DNA from: Planctomycetota bacterium
GTDB taxonomy: Bacteria > Planctomycetota > Phycisphaerae > Sedimentisphaerales > Anaerobacaceae
Length of the DNA stretch: 5,973 nucleotides
Reading direction: 5' to 3'
Assembly (NCBI GenBank): GCA_017885385.1
Contig: JAFNGF010000153.1
Span: forward strand, 1-5,973
In this document: positions 1 through 5,944 of the stretch, one piece after another
How the letters are laid out: each line of letters opens with the position of its first letter
Position numbering within the stretch: the stretch's first letter is position 1
The notes under the pieces: model-generated
What the model was told of the DNA's origin: nothing
The model's input: only the letters and a program-made list of their open reading frames with translations
The model's database searches: none
Program-made: the position numbers and the translations under genes

Positions 1-120
1 CGCTTTAAGGTCTGCTGCCGAATCATGGAGAGTCTCACGACCACTATTGCTATTATTAATGGGATTGTCGGAAAAACGCAAGAAAAAAGTTCACAAGAGC
101 ACAAGAGCACAAGAGCGTAA
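1..120 (+). CDS. Possible 3' end of a plus-strand gene running in from the left edge (partial)
   Basis: The frame beginning at base 1 stays open for 39 codons to TAA at 118-120. The translation includes RIMESLTTTIAIINGIVG and then a hydrophilic tail made partly by the 8-bp tandem repeat. If real, it would converge tail-to-tail with the STAND gene. A 39-codon open run is unremarkable by chance, one minus-strand frame is also open for over 80 nt to the left edge, and I recognise no family, so this is weak. Confidence 0.22.
   Translation, partial: RFKVCCRIMESLTTTIAIINGIVGKTQEKSSQEHKSTRA
93..116. repeat. Three perfect tandem copies of acaagagc
   Basis: The 8-bp unit acaagagc occurs at 93-100, 101-108 and 109-116 without mismatch. 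It is a small tandem repeat in the intergenic or gene-end region; copy number may vary between strains by slippage. Confidence 0.85.
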
Positions 121-180
121 GACCATTTAGCGACCAGCGGTTAGGGATTAGAGACTGGGGAGATACACTTCACGAGACTT

Positions 181-202
181 GTCCTGAGCGCGGTCGAAGG
201 AC
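181..202. repeat. Imperfect palindromic intergenic repeat (gtcctgagcg...gtcgaaggac)
   Basis: The ends gtcct (181-185) and aggac (198-202) pair perfectly around a 12-nt centre with mismatched purines. The sequence resembles the dispersed TCCTGAGCG(A/T)AGTCGAAGGA elements seen in intergenic DNA of many environmental bacteria. It lies downstream of the STAND gene, but no T-run follows in either direction, so it is not a standard terminator. Confidence 0.6.
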
Positions 203-210
203 CTCACAGT

Positions 211-264
211 TTATCCTGAGGGCAGCCGAATGGGCATTCAACGATCTATGTGTCGAAGGGGCTT
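211..264. repeat. Degenerate second and partial third copies of the palindromic repeat
   Basis: The stretch ttatcctgagggcagccgaa (211-230) parallels gtcctgagcgcggtcgaagg of the neighbouring element, and gtcgaaggggctt (252-264) resembles its right half. This suggests a decayed cluster of the same repeat rather than a single insertion. The assignment is by eye. Confidence 0.4.
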
Positions 265-342
265 CAGAGATACGCCTCGCGGAGTTTCCAGTACGAATCC
301 GAAAATGTATTGGCCCCCCTCAATTGGCCCATACCATTGATT

Positions 343-3300
343 TCAGCTTGCGCCTTCCTTGGCTGCGTAGCGCACATCGAAGAAATGTGGAATGAGTTTG
401 CGCCTGATCTTCGCTCCTCGACGTTTTCTAAACGTATTCGTTAGGAAATTGCCCAGAAAACCATCGATGAGGTGCATGTTCAGGATAATCAGCGAGCGCC
501 CGTCAGGATTCGTCAAATGGTCAGCTTGGCTCAGGTACGTATCCGAGATGATCATGCCTGTCATAAGCGCTGGGCCATCTTCACTGAAAGCAGTGGCCAG
601 ACAGACAGGTAGCCTGCAAGGGAAGTATGGGGGCAACTCTGCCTTGGATTTTCGCGCATCCTGTTCGGTAAGAGCCTGAAGAAGCCAGCCAACGGAGGTC
701 CATTTTGCGCGTTTAGTCTCGTCCAACAGGAAGTATCTTTCCGCCCAAAGGAGAACGGCTGCCGCTGCTGAGACGACACGCGTGTTTGTAGTCTCGAGCG
801 AGCGGATCTCGACCATGGGTGCGTCGGGTGCGTCGAAGACGACAAGCCATTGGTCGTCAAGCCAGGATTCATGCCGGTAGATGAGGGCGGTATCAAGCGT
901 TCCTAATTCCTGAAACAGATCCGTGAGCTGGGAGCCTGTCAAGCTTAGGGGGACCTGCTCAATCGCAATGGCAAGACCGATTGCGGCGTATTCGCCGGGG
1001 CTCTCCACGTATTTTGCAGCAAGACCACGGAAGAATTCTGAAAAGAGCCCCGCGTCTCGATCAAAGCGCTTAAGTGTGGCGGTCACAGTCCGTATCACTT
1101 CAAATAAATCCGATTTGGGCATGGAAGGCGACAGACATTGGAGGGACGCGCGAATAATCTCTGGCGTGTCAATGTAGAGGAGTGGCCGGGTACCCCAAGT
1201 ATCAAGGCTGCCCAACACTCTGCAGAAATAATGGCTATACGCAGGGGCGGCAAACTGCGAAAGAGCCTTTATGAGAGTCGCTGATGCCTCGATCTTCGCC
1301 CCATGGTCCAGGTATACTTCTATCAGACGAAGATAGGCGTGTGAGGCAGCGTGATACAGCCCAACATCCAAATAACCCTTCGCGGCATCCGTGAACAAGC
1401 CTGCCGCTTTTTGCCAATCGAACCCACTGCGCGACAAAATCCGTTCCGCCTGTCCAAAGCTCGTAACAGCAACTCGGTATGTGTTCCCATATTGCCTCCA
1501 AAGATTTAAGGCCTTCCAGCCCAATTCGATCGATGTAGCGTAGTCCTCTTGGTCGTCTGCTAAGTCTGCAAGGGAGGTCATTCCGTGCGCGATGTGTGTT
1601 TTAAGGCGTCTTTTCTCACCTATCCGTATCATTTCTTCGTAACACTCTCTTGCCTTTACGATATTGCCTTGATCCCTATAGACGTTACCCAAGTTCCCCA
1701 TGTTCGTTGCCAGACAATCCCAGTCGCCGAGTCGTCTCGCAATGTCAATGGATTTGTTTGCAGCTTTTTCCGCATCAGTATACCTTGCTTTGTGCCGATA
1801 GAAGGCGGTCAAGCCATTGAAGGCTCCGGCCTCAAGCCGAGGAATGCCCAACTGCTTTGCGAGTTTCTGCAGCTCGCGGCACGTTTTGACTATCTTTTCT
1901 GAATCACCTTTGGCAACATAGGCGTTGTTCAGATTCAGTAGGCACGACGCGACGCCCATGAGATCACCAGTCGCCTCAGCCAATTCCTTGGCCCTGAGTG
2001 CCTCGGCCTCGATGTGGTCGACCTTGCCCATTTTTGCATACACAAAGGCAAGGTTAGCACGCGCGAGAACCTCGAGAGAAATCAAAGCCTCTCGCTGCGC
2101 GTGATCTGCAATTCCACCCAAGATGGCAATGGCTTTATCGCCACGGTCCAGAGCCACCAAGAATGTGGCAGCAGTCGCCTGTGCTATATAAACCCACTCC
2201 GATTCGCCTGCTCGTACAAAAGTCTCCTCGGCAATGCGTACGACTCTAAGTGCCGCGCGACTTCCAATGCTGTCATTCGTCAACAGGGATGCATGGTATA
2301 AAGCGTATCCCAATCTGTGCAAACTTTGCTTTGCTTTTGATATCCGGATGTCTTCCGCATACAATCTCCGTGCAACACTCATGAACCCCATCAGATAGGC
2401 CGTGTCCTCTGCCCTCGGCAGAGAATCATAAACAATATCTCCCTCACCCGCACAAACCTTGTGGAATACTGCAAATGGCAATTCGCCCCGAGTGTCGTAG
2501 ACAGTAGCCAAGGCCCTATGGATGTCCTCCACAAGCCCGGACTGCCGAAGTTCTGCACGTACATGCTCCTCAAAGGCTGGATGGAAAACTGTAAGTACAC
2601 CATCGACTTCCGCGACAAGGTGAGACACAGACCGGAGTTCGTTATTTGCGGCAATGCCCGTGACATTGGCCTTGCGGTAGGCTGACAAAGCCTTCGCTAG
2701 GTCCGTCACTGAGAACAGCGTCTCGCTCGTAGACAGAACCCCCATTATTTCTTGCTGGCCGGATGACAACTCTTGGTAGATTCTGGCATGGTAAAGGTCA
2801 AGGTTGGCTGGCGGGCTTTGATCCTGGCTCATGCAGTAGTAAGCCAAGTACTGGGGATTACCAGCCGATCTCCTGATAGCTTCTGCTCGGCACCTTATAT
2901 CAGAGTCTGGAGCCAGTCTAGTCGTGAACGCCTCGGCCTCTTGAGATGTAAAACCACTACACTTGATCGCTGAAATGTCCGTCTCCAGACCCGGCGGGAG
3001 CATCCGGCCAGCGAAGACGATCTTGGATCTGCCAGCGCTGATCGAAAGCAAGAGCTTGCCCAACTCCGGATTCCGATCCGCTTCGTCTATCAGCACCAGA
3101 AAAGCATCGGTACGTAAATTCCGTTCACACGCAGCTAACGCAGAATCAATCGAAGAATAATGGCATTCATCGAGCCGACTCATCTTTGCAGCACGATTCG
3201 CTAGATAGGTCAGAACGCCTAAGAGGGACTTGTTACGAAGTGAGACATATATGCAGTTGTCTGGCTTGGCCAACAACATGAGACACACAGTTTTGCCGCA

Positions 3301-3930
3301 TCCCGGGGCCCCATACAAGAACACCCGCCTGCTCTCATCTATCAGAGGGCGAAGTTCTTGTGTCAAAAAGGAAGTCTCAATTATGAACTGGGTTTCATAC
3401 TGCTTTACCAAGGTGTCCGCATAATCCGGCAACGTCGCGCCAATATTGCGGAGACCAGCGAAAATACACTCGTGCAGCAACTCCTCTAGAGACACCCTTG
3501 CCAAGCGAATCAGCTCATCTACTGTGTGAAAAACCGTGTATGTAACCTGCGTAATTTCTTGATCTATCAACTCCTGGAGGCGGGCGTCCTTGGGCTGGTC
3601 AGCTGTAATAAAGGCAAGACGCGCCATTTGAAGTTTGGTGGCCATACGCCACTCATCATGGATCCCAGATATCTTCATGCCAGCGTCTTCATCAATCCAA
3701 CCATACTCTGAGCCATACACTCCTATGAAGAATTGCGATTGCTCCAGACATCTCCTGTAAACTTGTCTTGGAGGGTGTGGCCGAGACAAGGTTTCAAAGC
3801 GGTATGTGACCAGATTCAGTTCGTGTTCAATCATTTCTGCTAAGAGCCTGCGTTCCTCGCTGAAAACAGCGATTTGACTGCTGAGAAAGACACATGGTTT
3901 CGTGTGCGGCAGATTGATTGGGATTTCCAT
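343..3930 (-). CDS. DUF4062 - STAND NTPase - TPR protein with an unassigned C-terminal region
   Basis: A 1195-residue probable cytoplasmic signal-transduction ATPase. Residues 11-110 match DUF4062: the KPCVFLSS strand, the CLEQSQFFIGVYGSEYGWI segment, and an acidic HDEW motif near 91-94. Residues 180-360 form a P-loop NTPase with Walker A GAPGCGKT (207-214), Walker B FLVLIDEAD (277-285), a sensor-like strand ending AGR (307-309), and SAGNPQYLA (355-363), which resembles the GxP motif of STAND ATPases. A winged-helix-like segment follows (385-460, with VFHPAFEEH near 448-456). About seven 40-residue TPR-like helical repeats span roughly 555-890. Residues 900-1195 are unassigned and end in a basic tail (KRRGAKIRRK, 1169-1178). 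The start is clear: ATG directly abuts the upstream stop, and the DUF4062 core begins at residue 11. No signal peptide or membrane segment is evident. In known STAND proteins the repeats sense a trigger and ATP-driven oligomerisation activates the N-terminal effector. A defence role is inferred; a regulatory role is also possible. Confidence 0.95.
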   Translation of the reverse strand: MEIPINLPHTKPCVFLSSQIAVFSEERRLLAEMIEHELNLVTYRFETLSRPHPPRQVYRRCLEQSQFFIGVYGSEYGWIDEDAGMKISGIHDEWRMATKLQMARLAFITADQPKDARLQELIDQEITQVTYTVFHTVDELIRLARVSLEELLHECIFAGLRNIGATLPDYADTLVKQYETQFIIETSFLTQELRPLIDESRRVFLYGAPGCGKTVCLMLLAKPDNCIYVSLRNKSLLGVLTYLANRAAKMSRLDECHYSSIDSALAACERNLRTDAFLVLIDEADRNPELGKLLLSISAGRSKIVFAGRMLPPGLETDISAIKCSGFTSQEAEAFTTRLAPDSDIRCRAEAIRRSAGNPQYLAYYCMSQDQSPPANLDLYHARIYQELSSGQQEIMGVLSTSETLFSVTDLAKALSAYRKANVTGIAANNELRSVSHLVAEVDGVLTVFHPAFEEHVRAELRQSGLVEDIHRALATVYDTRGELPFAVFHKVCAGEGDIVYDSLPRAEDTAYLMGFMSVARRLYAEDIRISKAKQSLHRLGYALYHASLLTNDSIGSRAALRVVRIAEETFVRAGESEWVYIAQATAATFLVALDRGDKAIAILGGIADHAQREALISLEVLARANLAFVYAKMGKVDHIEAEALRAKELAEATGDLMGVASCLLNLNNAYVAKGDSEKIVKTCRELQKLAKQLGIPRLEAGAFNGLTAFYRHKARYTDAEKAANKSIDIARRLGDWDCLATNMGNLGNVYRDQGNIVKARECYEEMIRIGEKRRLKTHIAHGMTSLADLADDQEDYATSIELGWKALNLWRQYGNTYRVAVTSFGQAERILSRSGFDWQKAAGLFTDAAKGYLDVGLYHAASHAYLRLIEVYLDHGAKIEASATLIKALSQFAAPAYSHYFCRVLGSLDTWGTRPLLYIDTPEIIRASLQCLSPSMPKSDLFEVIRTVTATLKRFDRDAGLFSEFFRGLAAKYVESPGEYAAIGLAIAIEQVPLSLTGSQLTDLFQELGTLDTALIYRHESWLDDQWLVVFDAPDAPMVEIRSLETTNTRVVSAAAAVLLWAERYFLLDETKRAKWTSVGWLLQALTEQDARKSKAELPPYFPCRLPVCLATAFSEDGPALMTGMIISDTYLSQADHLTNPDGRSLIILNMHLIDGFLGNFLTNTFRKRRGAKIRRKLIPHFFDVRYAAKEGAS

Positions 3931-5100
3931 TTAGAGATATCCCCTGTTTCGTAACTCAGACTGCGCATCTCCGCTCAGAGCGGTGCAGACATATGAATGC
4001 AAATAGGCAATATCGGATACTATCTGATCTTCCATCTGTTGGACCTCATACGCAAAGCTTAACGGTGCGTCCTCCGTCGAACTCTGCGCGTGATTCCGCA
4101 GCTTTTCATAAATTCCCTGCATATTCACTTTCTCACCCATTCCCAACTCGGGCCAATTGCCTCTCGCGTATAGGTTGCAGGCCGCTTGAATGATCTGCCA
4201 TTCGGCATACTTGGACTGAAGACTCTCTCTCGCCTGCTTGAATGACTGGTTGTACGGGAGCCTTGCAATCGTGACAGGGAAGAAACGCTTCATCTGCCTT
4301 CTCCGAAGGTGCGCCACTTCCTCCGGTGTGGGAAGTGGGGCTGAGCTTTTGCTGTCGAAGGTAGACTTGTCAGTAGAAGAAATCTCGGTCATGCGGTATT
4401 CGATGGTATCCGTCGCCAGAAGTGCTTTGTCGAGGAATCTCACGTCCCTTTTGAAGAAGCCTTCCTGGAGGCCCATATCCTCCGGATCAATCGCAAGAGT
4501 GACACTGGTCATATCGGGTCCCTGGATTTCACTGGGAGCCTGAACTGGGCATACGAGAATCTCCTTTCCCGTAGCGAGTCGGCGAAATGTCTGAAAATAC
4601 GCAGACAATCGAAATTTCTTCACCAGAAAGCAACTGATGTTGACTGGGAAATAGTCATTTTCTGCCCCATTTCCAAGCATTCGACGGACAACCTGTTGTG
4701 GATTCGCTCCCATGTGGAGGAAATAATCTCCGTCCTTGGGGTCCGAGATGAAGGCGATACTCAGGGCAGTCTCATCACAGGGAGGGTTCATCCAAGATTT
4801 GAAGCGTTCAAACAACTTCTTCGCAGCCTCGTAGTCCTTGAAGCCCATTCCTGCTACAGGCACATCGCTCCGCACGCCGATCTGAGGGATAACCGTGTAG
4901 CACATGGCTACACACGCAGCTCTGTTCCAGAGCCTGGGGAAATCGAGGTCCCCGACCAGTACTATTCTTGGCAAGACCCCATAGTCGAAACCGTACCGCT
5001 CGTGTGCGGGCAAATGCATTTTTGCGTCTTCCCGTGACCTGTTCTTCTGGGCGTGCCGGCTCATTTTCGGTCTGTTTCTTTTGCGTTTTCTCTTGGACAT
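3931..5100 (-). CDS. Unrecognised 389-residue protein with a highly basic N-terminus, paired with the STAND gene
   Basis: I do not recognise this family. The first 28 residues are strongly basic (KRKRKRNRPK at 3-12, then more Arg/Lys) and look disordered, suiting nucleic-acid or ribosome contact. Residues 36-225 look like a mixed alpha/beta domain with hydrophobic strands (RIVLVG at 45-50, ALSIAFISD at 112-120, DYFLHMGANP at 125-134, EILVCPV at 180-186). A polar Ser/Thr linker lies at 238-258, followed by a mainly helical C-terminus (260-389). There is no obvious catalytic signature, membrane helix or signal peptide. An in-frame TAG two codons before the ATG rules out a longer form. The annotated ATG has a poorly placed AGGA with one base between, so a start at residue 28 (5019), preceded by GGGAAG with an 8-nt gap, is an alternative. 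It ends exactly where the STAND gene begins, so the two products probably act together. Partner, adaptor or second effector are all open. Confidence 0.9.
   Translation of the reverse strand: MSKRKRKRNRPKMSRHAQKNRSREDAKMHLPAHERYGFDYGVLPRIVLVGDLDFPRLWNRAACVAMCYTVIPQIGVRSDVPVAGMGFKDYEAAKKLFERFKSWMNPPCDETALSIAFISDPKDGDYFLHMGANPQQVVRRMLGNGAENDYFPVNISCFLVKKFRLSAYFQTFRRLATGKEILVCPVQAPSEIQGPDMTSVTLAIDPEDMGLQEGFFKRDVRFLDKALLATDTIEYRMTEISSTDKSTFDSKSSAPLPTPEEVAHLRRRQMKRFFPVTIARLPYNQSFKQARESLQSKYAEWQIIQAACNLYARGNWPELGMGEKVNMQGIYEKLRNHAQSSTEDAPLSFAYEVQQMEDQIVSDIAYLHSYVCTALSGDAQSELRNRGYL
3941..3945 (-). promoter_or_regulatory. Shine-Dalgarno of the STAND gene, inside the upstream coding region
   Basis: AGGGG lies 10 nt before the ATG at 3930 and within the last codons of the 389-residue gene, whose TAA is immediately followed by that ATG. 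The arrangement suits termination-reinitiation coupling, keeping the two proteins in a linked ratio. Confidence 0.5.
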
Positions 5101-5120
5101 TTCCTAACTCATGACGTTTC

Positions 5121-5204
5121 TCAGACTTTCTCGGGGAGGTGATCAAAGACGGACCTGATCCGCTGCTCCCGCAACGGCAGAATGGTCGCTCGTTTCGCCG
5201 CCAT
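5121..5204 (-). CDS. Possible 27-residue leader peptide upstream of the 389-residue gene
   Basis: A short open frame starts ATGGCGGCGAAACGAGCG and ends at TGA, encoding 27 residues that begin MAAKRATILPLREQRIRS and end LPEKV. It has the best ribosome binding site in the region (GGGAG, 6-nt spacing) and lies about 25 nt below the likely transcription start of a promoter candidate. Its stop is 20 nt before the ATG of the 389-residue gene, whose own Shine-Dalgarno is badly placed. It could be a translated leader that couples or attenuates the operon, or a small protein. I recognise no family. An open frame this short can arise by chance, so the ribosome binding site and position are the main evidence. 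Confidence 0.35.
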   Translation of the reverse strand: MAAKRATILPLREQRIRSVFDHLPEKV

Positions 5205-5210
5205 ATCGCT

Positions 5211-5215
5211 CTCCC
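5211..5215 (-). promoter_or_regulatory. Shine-Dalgarno GGGAG of the leader ORF
   Basis: GGGAG sits 6 nt before the ATG at 5204. It is notable because the next larger gene downstream, at 5100, has only an AGGA one base from its ATG, so ribosomes may load here first. Confidence 0.4.
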
Positions 5216-5237
5216 GACCCCGCGCCCCTTTGGTTGA

Positions 5238-5266
5238 ATCCTATCATTTAATATCGGCAAAAACAA
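5238..5266 (-). promoter_or_regulatory. Candidate sigma70-type promoter of the two-gene operon
   Basis: Read on the minus strand, TTGTTT (5266-5261) and TAGGAT (5243-5238) are separated by exactly 17 nt in an AT-rich patch that contrasts with the GC-rich leader below. The -35 matches TTGACA at three positions and the -10 matches TATAAT at four. It would start transcription near 5230, giving a leader of about 130 nt before the 389-residue gene. No operator is evident. Confidence 0.4.
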
Positions 5267-5308
5267 CCAAGAAGAGTATAAGGGCGATTAGAGGTTAGAC
5301 ATTAGCGA

Positions 5309-5324
5309 GGGGGTTTATTCCCCC
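5309..5324 (-). terminator. GGGGG/CCCCC hairpin spanning the yjbQ-family stop codon
   Basis: A perfect 5-bp G:C stem (5309-5313 with 5320-5324) closes a 6-nt loop that contains the TAA stop at 5317-5315. No U-tract follows in the minus direction, so it is not a canonical intrinsic terminator. It may instead weaken read-through or protect the transcript's 3' end. Confidence 0.3.
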
Positions 5325-5734
5325 ATTATTTGGCAAATAACGGTCCTGGTTCTTGGCCTGGTGTCGAAATCGACTAAGATGATTTGCTGCCAGGTGCCGA
5401 GCGTAAGTCGGCCATCCACCACAGGCACGGTCAAAGAAGGACCCAAAATTGATGCCCGGACGTGCGAATGGCCATTATCGTCATCCCAGGTTTTCTCATG
5501 CTCATAATGCCCGTCTTCGGGTGCGATTTTCTCGAACGCGGCTTTTATGTCGTAATTGGCCAGGCCTGGCTCATATTCAGTGGTCGTTATTCCGGCGGTC
5601 GAGCCGACGTTGAAAACCGTAACGATGCCATCTTTAACCCCTGATGCGGCCACAGCCTGGCTGACCGGTCCGGTAATATCGTGAATATCAGTTTTGCCTT
5701 TGGTTTTGACTTGTATTTTCTGTGTCTTGACCAT
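5315..5734 (-). CDS. YjbQ/UPF0047-family protein (so-called secondary thiamine-phosphate synthase)
   Basis: A complete 139-residue protein of the usual length for the YjbQ/UPF0047 family. Recognition rests on GSTAGITTTEYEPGL (44-58), the NGHSHVRASILGPSLTVPV stretch (87-105), and the C-terminal LTLGTWQQIILVDFDTRPR segment (110-128), all in the right order and spacing. His76, His79, His89 and His91 are candidate ligands of the family's presumed active-site pocket. The position before STAG is Gly44, where many YjbQ proteins have His (HTTAA-like); I believe this marks a subfamily rather than damage. E. coli YjbQ was reported to give weak thiamine-phosphate synthase activity when overproduced, but the physiological role of the family is unsettled. 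The start is the ATG at 5734, preceded by AAAGG with a 10-nt gap. The gene is on the same strand as the STAND pair but 214 nt away, with a promoter candidate between, so it is probably a separate transcription unit. Confidence 0.93.
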   Translation of the reverse strand: MVKTQKIQVKTKGKTDIHDITGPVSQAVAASGVKDGIVTVFNVGSTAGITTTEYEPGLANYDIKAAFEKIAPEDGHYEHEKTWDDDNGHSHVRASILGPSLTVPVVDGRLTLGTWQQIILVDFDTRPRTRTVICQIMGE

Positions 5735-5746
5735 TTTTGGGCTGCC

Positions 5747-5815
5747 TTTGCTGAGTCAATTATCCTTCTGTCTGTTTCGGCGATACGATAAGGCACGAAC
5801 CTTTTTGCCGAGTCA
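5747..5815 (-). repeat. Direct repeat TGACTC(A/G)GCAAA, two copies 57 bp apart
   Basis: On the minus strand TGACTCAGCAAA (5758-5747) and TGACTCGGCAAA (5815-5804) differ at one of 12 bases. The nearer copy ends at the YjbQ ribosome binding site. They could be regulator half-sites or chance. Confidence 0.3.
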
Positions 5816-5821
5816 GCGTAT

Positions 5822-5868
5822 GGTATACAAGGCCCATCAGGGGCTCATCCGCTCTTTCTATGTATACC
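5822..5868. promoter_or_regulatory. Inverted repeat GGTATACA...TGTATACC upstream of the YjbQ gene
   Basis: GGTATACA (5822-5829) and its exact reverse complement TGTATACC (5861-5868) lie with centres 39 bp apart, each arm built on the self-palindrome GTATAC. A short GC hairpin (gccc/gggc, 5832-5844) sits between them. The set lies about 90-135 bp above the YjbQ start. It could be a paired operator or overlapping -10-like elements (TATACA); no convincing -35 accompanies it. Confidence 0.35.
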
Positions 5869-5917
5869 CGATACCTGTAGCTTTGTGGCATTGTGTGGCG
5901 AGAGTGTGTATAGAAAA

Positions 5918-5944
5918 AGCAAAAAATTTTTATTTTTTTCGCTT
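5918..5944. other. AT-rich imperfect inverted repeat at the right end
   Basis: An A6-T5-A-T7 tract is bounded by agc (5918-5920) and cgct (5939-5942), allowing an A:T stem closed by a G:C pair. It could be an UP-like or bent promoter element for a gene on either strand, or the end of a unit beyond the window. A TTGACG at 5952-5957 could be a -35 pointing out of the window, with its -10 beyond the edge. Confidence 0.25.

Larger units (their letters stand above)
121..342. other. Gene-free stretch downstream of the STAND gene
   Basis: Apart from the palindromic repeats and a ttag/gattag-rich stretch (127-153), I see no coding region, RNA gene or clear terminator here. A plus-strand frame opening with GTG at 250 runs mostly over the antisense strand of the STAND gene and has no support. 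Together with positions 1-120 this is about 340 nt without a convincing complete gene. Confidence 0.6.

Noticed and set aside
181..202. Intrinsic terminator of the STAND gene
   Set aside because: The stem has only five perfect pairs with a large mismatched centre, and no T-run follows in either direction.
93..264. Possible CRISPR array from the short repeats
   Set aside because: The units are 8-bp contiguous tandems or degenerate palindromes without uniform spacers, and no cas gene is present.
250..444. A 64-codon plus-strand frame starting with GTG
   Set aside because: Half of it is antisense to the STAND gene's 3' end, it starts inside a repeat remnant, and it has no ribosome binding site.
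561..896. A 111-codon minus-strand frame inside the STAND gene
   Set aside because: It is an out-of-frame shadow of the STAND C-terminus, rich in Ser/Arg/Pro with no domain-like pattern.
1585..1902. A 105-codon plus-strand frame antisense to the TPR region
   Set aside because: It is an antisense shadow of the repeats; the minus-strand frame shows clear TPR periodicity.
4696..5037. A 113-codon plus-strand frame antisense to the 389-residue gene
   Set aside because: It has no ribosome binding site and no family resemblance, and is fully covered by the minus-strand gene.
3931..5100. Toxin-antitoxin reading of the pair, with the smaller protein as antitoxin
   Set aside because: At 389 residues with an alpha/beta domain it does not resemble known antitoxins, and nothing in the sequence supports neutralisation.
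4808..5266. A 152-codon minus-strand open frame overlapping the start of the 389-residue gene
   Set aside because: It lies mostly in another frame of the 389-residue gene, has low-complexity charged content, and matches no family. The 389-residue frame is longer and coupled to the STAND gene.
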